DNA from: Allolobophora icterica | Taxonomy: Eukaryota > Annelida > Clitellata > Crassiclitellata > Lumbricidae | Assembly: GCA_963556255.1 (NCBI GenBank) | Contig: OY744616.1 | Coordinates: 13,860,772 to 13,924,771 of the forward strand | Direction: 5' to 3' | Length of the DNA stretch: 64,000 nt | In this document: positions 53,738-63,066 of the stretch, piece by piece | Position numbering within the stretch: the first letter of the stretch is position 1 | Layout of the letters: every line of letters starts with the position of its first letter | Notes under the pieces: model-generated | The model's database searches: none | Told to the model about the DNA's origin: nothing | Seen by the model: the letters and a program-made list of their open reading frames with translations, nothing else | Program-made: the position numbers and the translations under genes

Positions 53738-54839
53738 TGTGACGAACGTCAATTTATATAATGTGTGTTTGAACGAATGGTTAGCGCAACATAAATGTGG
53801 CCACGCACACCGAGTAATTTACATATTATCGCATCTCGTTAATTCTATTAATAGAGCACCAATCCTGAACTAGCGCGGTAGATTTCTGTGTGCGCCTGAC
53901 ATAATGGAGGTTTCTCATTGGTCAGAAAATACCCGGGAATATTTGGCGCCAAGTGAACTGTCTATAAAACAGCGAGGCCTGGCCTGCTACGCGCCTTTTC
54001 TGTTTTGACGTCGTCGATGTGAGACGTGCGCCTTTTCTGTGTTGTTTTCGTCGCTGTCGGACGTGTTGGTGCAGTTTGATATTTCGACGGATCGAAGTCG
54101 TATGATCGACTGGAAATACTTGTGAATCAGTGTTTTCTTCCGGTTAGAGGTTGAGTATCGATTCCAGTTGTTTTAATTGTATTTTTGGTATCGATCGGTA
54201 GTTTGTGTCGTCAAATGCACGCATGTGTAAAGCGTGATTATTGAATTGTTGAATCAACGATAAGTAAGCTAATTTGTGATTTCTCCGATAAGAGAAACAG
54301 AAGTAGATTTCGTATATTCGCCTCTGTATCAGTTTGACATTTATGACACGAGTGTGTAGTTTAATTCTTTATTATCGGATTTAAGAACATTGACAATCAT
54401 TAGTAATAATAGACTTTAATTCAACTTAAATTCTAGTAAGCATTAATCTGTTTGAAATATAAATAAAATGATGACAGCTAATTCAGCTGCCATTTCAACA
54501 GGCGAAGTTGTTGAATTGTGTGAAATAATGAGGGAATTTATCTTGCGCCAGGAGAAGTTGGAAAGTGTCGTGTCACAATTAGCGCGGGAAGTTGGCAGTT
54601 TGCGCGGGAACTTTCCCGCCGAAAATACTGTTGTAAAGGCAGAAGGACCTTTAACACACGCAGACATATGTCAGGAAATATCCTTGGTACCAGAAAGTTA
54701 TATAGCGCTCGACACAAGTGGTGTAGAGATAAGAAATAAGCCCCACATGGTCCCGGGTTCAAATCCCGCACGTTTTGTCCATTCAGTCGATGCCTTGCAA
54801 CAGGGGGCGCGCTCGCCAGAGGGCAATGAGAACGCTACA
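53738..54839 (+). repeat. Gypsy 5' LTR
   Basis: 1102 bp, TGTGACGAACG...GCTACA. A TATAAA at 53963-53968 is the likely promoter core. The gag start codon (54468) lies inside the LTR, so its last 372 bp are coding. Differences from the 3' LTR that I see are a 3-bp length change near 53758 and a few substitutions in the last 40 bp. Confidence 0.93.
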
Positions 54840-57800
54840 CGTGGTACCAGAATCGGAGTTTTAATGGCTGAATTGGAAAAACAGGCGGAAGTAGAACCGG
54901 AAGTGGGTTTACATAGAAGATTTACTCGACCAATGGACTTAATGGACTTGGGTGAGTCTGAATTAGAAGTGAGTGATTTTGGTCAACAGGACAATGAAAT
55001 AGACGAAATGAGTGAAGTTAGTGATCAGGAAATTACATTTAAACATCCTTGGAAAAAGAATATGCTTGAACAACAGGAGATGTTTATTGATAAATGTTAT
55101 GAAACACAGACTAATGTTAAGTGTCTAGTTTCAGATACTGGTCGACAGATGAGACAACCGCAGACTACACAGCAGATGAGCGATAGTGTTCGTCATCCGA
55201 CTCGCGCTTGGTACGCTGCCCTCGACGAAAGTGCACGTCCCAGTCTCACGAGTTCTGCGTCGCTGTCTTCGGTTCCTTTCACCTACGGAAAACAAAGCGC
55301 TGGTATACCAACCCATTCAAGTGCAACGCCTTTCAACCAACCTTCGATCTGGGCGGTGCCTGGGTCATTTCAGGAACGTCGTCCGGTTGCAATCAGTCGT
55401 GGGCACCTGAGTTCCAGTTACCTACCAACGGTGATGTCGATTCCGACTTCGTTTGGAGCAACGACAACAATGGAAACGTGGAGCCGTGAAATCTACAGAA
55501 AGCCATGCCAAGAAGTTCCAGTGCAAGTCGGGAAGGGAAGGACTGAAGGACGTCCTTCGCTCTTGCCGACGACTACAGAACTCGTCACGTTGAACCCAGC
55601 GGCGAAAGTCACAACGTCCGTCGCCACTCAAACGGTGATAGCTGACGAAGGTCAACTTGGGTCGACCGTAGAACCACAACCGGGTCCGAATGTGAAGTCA
55701 ACAGAAGAGAAAGGACAATTTCAGAAGTTGTCGGACAACCAAACGATGTCGTCTACACTGCGTTCCAATAGACAATGGATTAAGATTGGTACGTACAATG
55801 GTAAAACTGCAGTCCAAGCTTTTGTCCGAAAATTTGAGGTGTGCGCAAAACACAATGGATGGACGGAAGAAGAAAAACTCCATCAGCTGATGTGTGCGTT
55901 AGTGGAACCGGCCAATCAACTGCTATGGGAGTTCGACTCAGCCAATCTGATGACGTCAGATGACCTGATTCAGAAACTGAAATCGAGGTACGGTGGAACA
56001 GATCAAACCACATTGTACCAAACGCAATTAAACACCAGACGACAAAGAGAAGGTGAGGAACTTGGTTCATTAGTGCAAGATATTAGACGATTAATGATCC
56101 TTGCTTTTCCTGGACCGACAACGAGTCACAGTGAAGCCATAGCCATTCGAGCATTTATTGATGCTCTCCGAGACAAAGAACTGGCAATGAAAGTTCGTGA
56201 GCGTGAAGCGGAAACGTTGGACAAAGCATACAACCTAGCCATGAGGTTCGAGGGTTATCAGAAAGCCGAACGACGAGATTCTGATCAATCCGACCGTCGA
56301 CTTGTGCGAGCCAAGATGGTGCGAGAGGACGAAGGACTATTGGAGAAAATTCGACAACTCATCCGAGACGAGCTGGAACCGCAGCGCCGGCAGATAGCGA
56401 GTCTGGAGAAACGTTTGGATAGACGAGAACAATGGGAGACGAGACCAAAAGAACAACCGATGACAACCGCCTCCACAACCAGACGTCAGTGGGAAAGAAC
56501 TCGTGGTCGACCAGAAACCGCTGAGGAAAGTCAACCGCCAAATCAGGTGAGGAGAAAGACGCCTAGAACCTGTTTCGGCTGTGGCCAGTCCGACCATCTG
56601 GTGAGAGATTGTCCTGGTCCGGTGCCGACACAACTTGGTCCAGCTTCCAGTGAGGAACCGCCAGTAACTCTTCGTTCGAATCATGTACAAGGTAGCAGCA
56701 ACGCTTACCTGTCGGTGAAAGTCAATGGAAAAACGACGTTTGCCTTGATTGACACAGGATGCGAACTGTCGTTAGTTCCGAGCTCCATGGTGAAGAAAGC
56801 AGATGTTAAACGTTCCAGACAACTGTTGCAAGCTGTTAAACGTTCCAGACAACTGTTGCAAGCTGCAAATGGAACTGAGATCCGGGTTATTGGTGAAACG
56901 AAGCTAACCGTGGAAATCGATGGACTTCAATTCGATGCACACTGCTTGGTGACAGAACAGATTTCAGAACTGATCCTGGGTCTGGCCTGGCTTGAAAGTC
57001 AGCAAGTCCAGTGGAACTTTGGTAAGAAGACAATCACGATCAATGGGCATGAAGTCGGCATTCATTGTCGAGCAGCACCTTCAATGTGTCGCAAAGTGGC
57101 GTTGGCACATGACGTGCAAGTGCCAGCGTTAAGCGAAATGAACGTTGAAGCATACGCCATCCTAGCGAAATTGGGTGATGTCTGTGGAAGAAGTTGGGCG
57201 ACTCAACCTCAACTGCTCGACTCCGGAGTGCTGGTGGCTGGGACTCTGCTGCCAGAACGCGCTATCGACTTACCTCTGAGAATTTTGAATCCGACAACTA
57301 GTGCAGTAAGATTAAAGAAAGGACTCCAATGTGCAACCGAAATCGTCACTGTCTACGGCGAAACTTCAAGCGATGGCCAGGTGTCCAGCTGCGGCCAAGT
57401 TATAGAGAATCGCACGGAGCCTTCTAACGAAGAAGTCGAAAAAGTGTTGTCGCCATTATGGACTGATGTAGCAGAGGATGTTACGCCAGAAGCACGGTTG
57501 CAGCTTAAGCAAATAGTGTTGCAACACCGTAAAGCATTCTCGATGCATGAATGGGACTATGGCTACACGGATGTTTTGCAGCACAAGATTGACACTGGAG
57601 GAGAACGACCAGTTCGACAAACCCTACGTCGTCAACCACTGGCTTTACTTCCAATGATAGACGAACAGGTGGCCCAAATGCTCCGGCTGAAGTTGATCGA
57701 GCCGTCGACATCAGAATGGGCCAGTAATGTGGTCATCGTGAAGAAGAAAGATGGAACACCTCGGTTCTGCGTGGACTCCCGAGCTGTCTACACCAAAACT

Positions 57801-60359
57801 CGACCTGACGCATTCCCGCTTCCACTCATCAGTGACAGTTTGGATTCGCTCGCAGGTGCAACATGGTTCAGTACATTTGACCTTCGTGCAGGTTACCACC
57901 AGCTGGCAGTTGATCCGCAAGACAGACATAAGACAGGTTTCCTTACGAGAAGAGGTAGCTTTCAATTCCGAGTCTTACCGTTTGGTTTAAGCAACTCACC
58001 TGCAAGCTTTTCAAGAATGATGAGTCTTGTGATGGCAGGCTTAAATTTTGAAATTTGCCTGGTGTACCTGGACGATATAATAGTGTTTGCCGCCGATTGG
58101 AAGTCTCACTTGGAACGAATCGCACGAGTGTTGGAGAGACTGGGCGAAGCTGGACTGAAATTGAAGCCCAGCAAATGTCATCTCTTCAGACGCCAGGTGT
58201 TATTTCTCGGACATGTTGTAAGTGGTCAAGGAGTTGGAACTGACCCAGAAAAGATTCGAGTGGTGGAAGAATGGCCTACGCCAAAGTCACTGAAAGAAGC
58301 ACGTTCCTTCATTGGACTTTGTTCGTACTACCGCAAATTTGTTCCGGGTTTTGCGAAGGTTGCGCGACCTTTACACTCGCTGGCACAAAAAGGTCTCCGT
58401 TTTGAATGGACTCAAGACTGTGAGAACGCTTTCTGTGAGCTGAAGTTACGGTTAACGGAAGCACCGATTCTGGCTCTTCCGAACGATGCCGACCAATATG
58501 TATTAGACACTGATGCATCGGCAGACGCAATTGGAGCCGTTCTGTCTCAACGACAACAAGGGCGAGAACGTGTAGTCTGCTATGGAAGTAGAGTCTGCTC
58601 CGAAGCTGAAAGAAACTACGATGTGACAAAAAGGGAACTTTTAGCAGTAGTACACTTTTTGAAGACTTACCGTCAGTACCTGCTAGGTCGAAAGTTCATC
58701 CTTCGAACGGATCACTCGGCCTTGCAATGGCTCCGAAGAACGCCGCTTCCGATCGGGCAGCAGGCCAGATGGCTCACTGTTATAGAAGAGTTCAGCTTCG
58801 AGATACAGCACCGAGCAGGAGCTTCGCATGGAAATGCAGACGCAATGTCGAGATGGCCACATCGGATTGATGCGATACGAGTGTTGACCGAACCGACGCT
58901 TCAATCATCCGATCTACCAACCGGCTGGGAAACCGATGAGATACGAGAAGAGCAACGGAACGACCCGGAACTTGGCTGGATCGTGACGAAACGGTTGGAG
59001 TCAGCAGTACCGCCAACTATGGAGATGCTGCGATCACAAAGTCGAACAATCAAGACCTTGGTGGCGCAATGGCCTCAATTGTCTTTGCAAAATGGTATCT
59101 TGATGCGGGAATGGTTGCATCCAGAAACTGGTCGGACGAAGTGGTTCCAGATTATTATGCCACCACAACGTCGGGACAGATTGATTGAACTGGCTCATGG
59201 AGGAATGTCAGGAGGACATTTGGGATGCCGAAAAACTATGGCACAAGTCCAACGCCGGGCTTATTGGCCAAGTTGGCGAGATGATGTGCGACGAGTTCTT
59301 AAGAAGTGTGAAGTCTGTGCTTGTTACTGGAGAGGAAAGCCGCCGAGACAAGGAAAACTTCAGAACTTGACAGTGGGAAACCCATTAGAGTGTATCGGAA
59401 TTGATATAACGGGACCACATCCGTTATCGAACTCTGGTTATCGATACATCTTAACAGTCGTGGACCATTTTTCCAGATGGGCCGAAGCCTATCCGATCAG
59501 GAATCAGACAGCAACTACAGTCGCTCGGGTGCTGGTGAAGGAATTCATCTCTCGGTTCGGGTGCCCGCGACAGATTGTTACCGATCAGGGCGCGTGCTTC
59601 GAGTCCGCTCTGTTTCGCGATCTCTGCCAGCGACTCCGCATCGACAAGACGAGAACGACGCCGTATAAACCGAGTAGTAACGGCGCGGTGGAACGCTTTC
59701 ACCGCACACTCAACTCGATGCTGGGCAAAGTGGTCTCTCAACGTCAACGTGATTGGGACGTGCACTTACCCTATGTTCTTGCGGCGTACCGAGCAAGCGA
59801 GAATGAGAGCACAGGATTCACGCCGAATCGCCTGTTTCTCTCTCGAGAAACCTGTCTGCCTATTGATCTTGTTTTAGGAGATAGTCAAGTCTTACCTGCT
59901 AGTTTGTCTGTTGATGATTTTGTTTATGAACAGGTTTCCAGGATGCAAGAAGACTTTACAATTGCTAGAAAATTTATGCAGCGCCAAGCAACGCAACGTG
60001 CTTTTCGCTATGATATGAGAGTTAAACCGGTGGAGTTTGAACCTGGCAGTTTGGTATGGTATTTCTATCCAAGGACCGGAGTCGGATTGAAAGAGAAATG
60101 GACCCGATGGTACACTGGTCCGTACCAAGTTAAAGAAAAGCTAAGTCCGGTTTTGTATAAAATACAAAAATCACCACGGGCACAGCCGAAAATTGTGTAC
60201 GTTGATAAGTTGAAGAAGTATGAAGGTGAAGGTTACCTTGATTCGCGAGAAGAAGAAACTGAGTTCGAATCCGAAGGGAGTGATTCTGAGGGAGATGGAA
60301 ATAAACGCATTCAGCGGCCGAAACGAAATACCGTGAAGCCAGCTAGATATAGAGATTGA
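54468..60359 (+). CDS. Gag-Pol polyprotein of Ty3/Gypsy element
   Basis: 1963 residues in one frame. Capsid-like gag region at about 440-600 (WIKIGTYNGKTAVQAF), zinc knuckle C702-x2-C-x4-H-x4-C715, aspartic protease D762-TG (FALIDTGCELSLVP), reverse transcriptase (VLPFGLSNSPASF and Y1200-L-D-D), RNase H (VLDTDASADAIGA, RTDHSALQWL), integrase zinc domain (H1577 onward, CEVCACYW), DDE core starting at D1646 (GIDITGP) with TDQGACFE and SNGAVERFHRT, and a GPY/F-type module (RWYTGPYQVKEKL). No envelope gene. The protease carries an exact 30-bp tandem duplication (56805-56864) shortly after the DTG. The start in the LTR is supported by the continuous frame across the LTR end and PBS. Confidence 0.92.
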   Translation: MMTANSAAISTGEVVELCEIMREFILRQEKLESVVSQLAREVGSLRGNFPAENTVVKAEGPLTHADICQEISLVPESYIALDTSGVEIRNKPHMVPGSNPARFVHSVDALQQGARSPEGNENATRGTRIGVLMAELEKQAEVEPEVGLHRRFTRPMDLMDLGESELEVSDFGQQDNEIDEMSEVSDQEITFKHPWKKNMLEQQEMFIDKCYETQTNVKCLVSDTGRQMRQPQTTQQMSDSVRHPTRAWYAALDESARPSLTSSASLSSVPFTYGKQSAGIPTHSSATPFNQPSIWAVPGSFQERRPVAISRGHLSSSYLPTVMSIPTSFGATTTMETWSREIYRKPCQEVPVQVGKGRTEGRPSLLPTTTELVTLNPAAKVTTSVATQTVIADEGQLGSTVEPQPGPNVKSTEEKGQFQKLSDNQTMSSTLRSNRQWIKIGTYNGKTAVQAFVRKFEVCAKHNGWTEEEKLHQLMCALVEPANQLLWEFDSANLMTSDDLIQKLKSRYGGTDQTTLYQTQLNTRRQREGEELGSLVQDIRRLMILAFPGPTTSHSEAIAIRAFIDALRDKELAMKVREREAETLDKAYNLAMRFEGYQKAERRDSDQSDRRLVRAKMVREDEGLLEKIRQLIRDELEPQRRQIASLEKRLDRREQWETRPKEQPMTTASTTRRQWERTRGRPETAEESQPPNQVRRKTPRTCFGCGQSDHLVRDCPGPVPTQLGPASSEEPPVTLRSNHVQGSSNAYLSVKVNGKTTFALIDTGCELSLVPSSMVKKADVKRSRQLLQAVKRSRQLLQAANGTEIRVIGETKLTVEIDGLQFDAHCLVTEQISELILGLAWLESQQVQWNFGKKTITINGHEVGIHCRAAPSMCRKVALAHDVQVPALSEMNVEAYAILAKLGDVCGRSWATQPQLLDSGVLVAGTLLPERAIDLPLRILNPTTSAVRLKKGLQCATEIVTVYGETSSDGQVSSCGQVIENRTEPSNEEVEKVLSPLWTDVAEDVTPEARLQLKQIVLQHRKAFSMHEWDYGYTDVLQHKIDTGGERPVRQTLRRQPLALLPMIDEQVAQMLRLKLIEPSTSEWASNVVIVKKKDGTPRFCVDSRAVYTKTRPDAFPLPLISDSLDSLAGATWFSTFDLRAGYHQLAVDPQDRHKTGFLTRRGSFQFRVLPFGLSNSPASFSRMMSLVMAGLNFEICLVYLDDIIVFAADWKSHLERIARVLERLGEAGLKLKPSKCHLFRRQVLFLGHVVSGQGVGTDPEKIRVVEEWPTPKSLKEARSFIGLCSYYRKFVPGFAKVARPLHSLAQKGLRFEWTQDCENAFCELKLRLTEAPILALPNDADQYVLDTDASADAIGAVLSQRQQGRERVVCYGSRVCSEAERNYDVTKRELLAVVHFLKTYRQYLLGRKFILRTDHSALQWLRRTPLPIGQQARWLTVIEEFSFEIQHRAGASHGNADAMSRWPHRIDAIRVLTEPTLQSSDLPTGWETDEIREEQRNDPELGWIVTKRLESAVPPTMEMLRSQSRTIKTLVAQWPQLSLQNGILMREWLHPETGRTKWFQIIMPPQRRDRLIELAHGGMSGGHLGCRKTMAQVQRRAYWPSWRDDVRRVLKKCEVCACYWRGKPPRQGKLQNLTVGNPLECIGIDITGPHPLSNSGYRYILTVVDHFSRWAEAYPIRNQTATTVARVLVKEFISRFGCPRQIVTDQGACFESALFRDLCQRLRIDKTRTTPYKPSSNGAVERFHRTLNSMLGKVVSQRQRDWDVHLPYVLAAYRASENESTGFTPNRLFLSRETCLPIDLVLGDSQVLPASLSVDDFVYEQVSRMQEDFTIARKFMQRQATQRAFRYDMRVKPVEFEPGSLVWYFYPRTGVGLKEKWTRWYTGPYQVKEKLSPVLYKIQKSPRAQPKIVYVDKLKKYEGEGYLDSREEETEFESEGSDSEGDGNKRIQRPKRNTVKPARYRD
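54750..54772 (+). other. tRNA T-arm/B-box-like sequence within LTR
   Basis: GGTTCAAATCC at 54756-54766 matches the Pol III B box, flanked by CCGGG and CCCGC that give a 4-bp T-stem. Upstream AAGTGGTGTAGAGATAAGAA (from about 54715) resembles a D-arm remnant. The same is present in the 3' LTR. It lies in the gag frame. Confidence 0.55.
54842..54859 (+). promoter_or_regulatory. Primer-binding site (tRNA primer), inside the gag frame
   Basis: TGGTACCAGAATCGGAG begins 2 nt after the LTR end, as expected for a PBS. Its complement ends ...TTCTGGTACCA, compatible with the 3' end of a leucine tRNA; that assignment is inference. It is read as codons of gag. Confidence 0.75.
56805..56864 (+). repeat. 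Exact 30-bp tandem duplication in the retroviral-type protease
   Basis: Two identical 30-bp units (56805-56834, 56835-56864) encode the decapeptide VKRSRQLLQA twice, about 18 residues after the catalytic DTG. The frame is kept. Confidence 0.95.
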
Positions 60360-60687
60360 GTTTGTGGACTCCATTTATTCATTGATTGTTTGTGGTTTAC
60401 TTAATTCCATTTCATTGTGTAGTAGTTGTTTTTGGTGTGTGTCTTAGATAATTAAGACATTAAACTGTGTGTGTATGTGGGTTGTTCCACCATTAGCAAT
60501 TAGTGAAGGATGGATCCTATACCCGGAACCAGTTTAGTATCAATTGAGAGACTAGGTAGAGGAATCTACTAGTAATGTATAATTCTTCTAATGTTTTTGT
60601 TGTTGCTGAATGAACATTGCTGACTTGAGAACTTGGCTTTAAGTAAAATTTTCAATGTTTGAAAATTTTCTCGAAGGGGGTGGAGGG

Positions 60688-61786
60688 TGTGACGAACGTC
60701 AATTTATATGTGTGTTTGAACGAATGGTTAGCGCAACATAAATGTGGCCACGCACACCGAGTAATTTACATATTATCGCATCTCGTTAATTCTATTAATA
60801 GAGCACCAATCCTGAACTAGCGCGGTAGATTTCTGTGTGCGCCTGACATAATGGAGGTTTCTCATTGGTCAGAAAATACCCGGGAATATTTGGCGCCAAG
60901 TGAACTGTCTATAAAACAGCGAGGCCTGGCCTGCTACGCGCCTTTTCTGTTTTGACGTCGTCGATGTGAGACGTGCGCCTTTTCTGTGTTGTTTTCGTCG
61001 CTGTCGGACGTGTTGGTGCAGTTTGATATTTCGACGGATCGAAGTCGTATGATCGACTGGAAATACTTGTGAATCAGTGTTTTCTTCCGGTTAGAGGTTG
61101 AGTATCGATTCCAGTTGTTTTAATTGTATTTTTGGTATCGATCGGTAGTTTGTGTCGTCAAATGCACGCATGTGTAAAGCGTGATTATTGAATTGTTGAA
61201 TCAACGATAAGTAAGCTAATTTGTGATTTCTCCGATAAGAGAAACAGAAGTAGATTTCGTATATTCGCCTCTGTATCAGTTTGACATTTATGACACGAGT
61301 GTGTAGTTTAATTCTTTATTATCGGATTTAAGAACATTGACAATCATTAGTAATAATAGACTTTAATTCAACTTAAATTCTAGTAAGCATTAATCTGTTT
61401 GAAATATAAATAAAATGATGACAGCTAATTCAGCTGCCATTTCAACAGGCGAAGTTGTTGAATTGTGTGAAATAATGAGGGAATTTATCTTGCGCCAGGA
61501 GAAGTTGGAAAGTGTCGTGTCACAATTAGCGCGGGAAGTTGGCAGTTTGCGCGGGAACTTTCCCGCCGAAAATACTGTTGTAAAGGCAGAAGGACCTTTA
61601 ACACACGCAGACATATGTCAGGAAATATCCTTGGTACCAGAAAGTTATATAGCGCTCGACACAAGTGGTGTAGAGATAAGAAATAAGCCCCACATGGTCC
61701 CGGGTTCAAATCCCGCACGTTTTGTCCATTCAGTCGATGCCTTGCAACAGGGCGCGCGCTCGCCAGAGGGTGAGCAGAACGCTACA
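60688..61786 (+). repeat. Gypsy 3' LTR
   Basis: 1099 bp, the same ends as the 5' LTR, preceded by the purine tract GAAGGGGGTGGAGGG. A TATAAA lies at 60910-60915. It contains the second copy of the gag start (61415). 60360-60687 is the untranslated stretch between pol and the LTR, with nothing else recognised. Confidence 0.93.
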
Positions 61787-61906
61787 CAACTCCAAGTGTT
61801 TACCTCACAGCACAAAGAATTTTTGGTAGGAGATGACGATCCAATCGAACGGGACATTTTGTTCCTAACCAAGAAGATTGAAATGGCTTGCAGACTGAAT
61901 AGTTAA
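61415..61906 (+). CDS. Gag N-terminus of the 3' LTR read through into host DNA
   Basis: 163 codons. The first 124 or so repeat the start of gag as encoded in the LTR; the rest (LQVFTSQHKEFLVGDDD... to the stop at 61904-61906) come from unit C host sequence. It would be translated if transcripts start in the 3' LTR. Probably fortuitous, but a real chimeric open frame. Confidence 0.4.
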   Translation: MMTANSAAISTGEVVELCEIMREFILRQEKLESVVSQLAREVGSLRGNFPAENTVVKAEGPLTHADICQEISLVPESYIALDTSGVEIRNKPHMVPGSNPARFVHSVDALQQGARSPEGEQNATQLQVFTSQHKEFLVGDDDPIERDILFLTKKIEMACRLNS

Positions 61907-63066
61907 AAGGAAAGATAATGACACATGACGAAAAAATTATAACAAGCATGTAATGTTGTATTACAATTGAAGTGTGTTTTCTTTTGTCCATTTCATCCTT
62001 GCTGCATTTTAAAAATGTTAGTTGTCTTCGCGAAATCAGCAAGTTTAAAAACTTGAAATAATTTTTAATTTCATTTTTTATAGCCTTAGTAGTAAGTTAG
62101 TATGAAAGTGACCTAACGTGGTCAATGATTGTCACAAACAGTGAAGAATTTGCATCACTGTTGCAAATAATATTCTAAGTTTTTATAGATGGAAATATTT
62201 AGGTGGCAAACAAGTATATTGGAATATAACATCTTTTGAAATATTAACATCAGACTGAAGTGAATGGAACATGTTTATTCCAAGATAATGACGTGAGTCT
62301 CTACCCAAAAATAGTTTGACCGGAAAATACAAACTGAGAAAGTCCGCAATTACATTCGATGGAACGATATTATATATATAGCTGAAACATCTAGACAGGA
62401 AGCATGAAATGAAAGTGTTGAGTTAAATATCAATGTGTAGTAACAGGCCCCTACGCATGAAAAATGTATGCCCATTTTGAAGGTAAAGCGCTACATAAAA
62501 ACTTAATATTTGGGTGTGACTAAACACACTGAGGACCGGTTCGTCCTGTTTTTGACGTTTAAGAAACATTTTTGATTCGATAAAGCGTGTTTCTAAGTAC
62601 GCACCTAAACTCTAGTTAGATATTTTGTTAGCACTAATGAAAAACCTTGTATGAACAAGGGGTTTATGATTGTTATTTTACTTATTACTTTGTTTTGCTA
62701 CTAATTCTAATCACGAACAAGGAACTTTTCTTTGTTTCATTCTCTGGTTAACAGTTTTTTTTACTCATTTATAATCATAGGCAGTGAACTATGAATATTT
62801 ATGTTTGACTACGAACAGTTTAGGACCTACTGGTTGGGTACTTTTGCGTTTTGGAAAAACTTAGTTGTATTAAGATGGATGCTTCAACCGCACTCAACGG
62901 TATTATTTTAGTTTGATGAGAAATTGTACAAGATCAGTACTGGTGTCCTGTTTGTTGTTATTTATTGTTGTTTGCACGGTTAGGACATATAGGCCTATAG
63001 GTAAACTAACGCTTTTATTTTAATAGTTTAGCCTAATGCACTTCAAACGTATAGAGTTTATAGACG
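61791..63066 (+). repeat. Unit C, right part
   Basis: Colinear with 19263-20549 of unit A (noncoding 3' segment). Similarity stops at ATAGACGA near 63066. Confidence 0.85.

Larger units (their letters stand above)
53738..61786 (+). mobile_element. Full-length Ty3/Gypsy LTR retrotransposon
   Basis: 8,049 bp with LTRs of about 1.1 kb, TG...CA ends and a 4-bp target duplication CAAC (53734-53737 and 61787-61790). The unoccupied CAAC is at 19259-19262 in unit A. A single intact gag-pol frame, a purine tract before the 3' LTR (60674-60687) and nearly identical LTRs indicate a recent, possibly active insertion. Confidence 0.93.

Noticed and set aside
54750..54772. A functional tRNA gene in the LTR
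   Set aside because: Only a T-arm and a doubtful D-arm are seen; no acceptor stem or anticodon arm could be formed.
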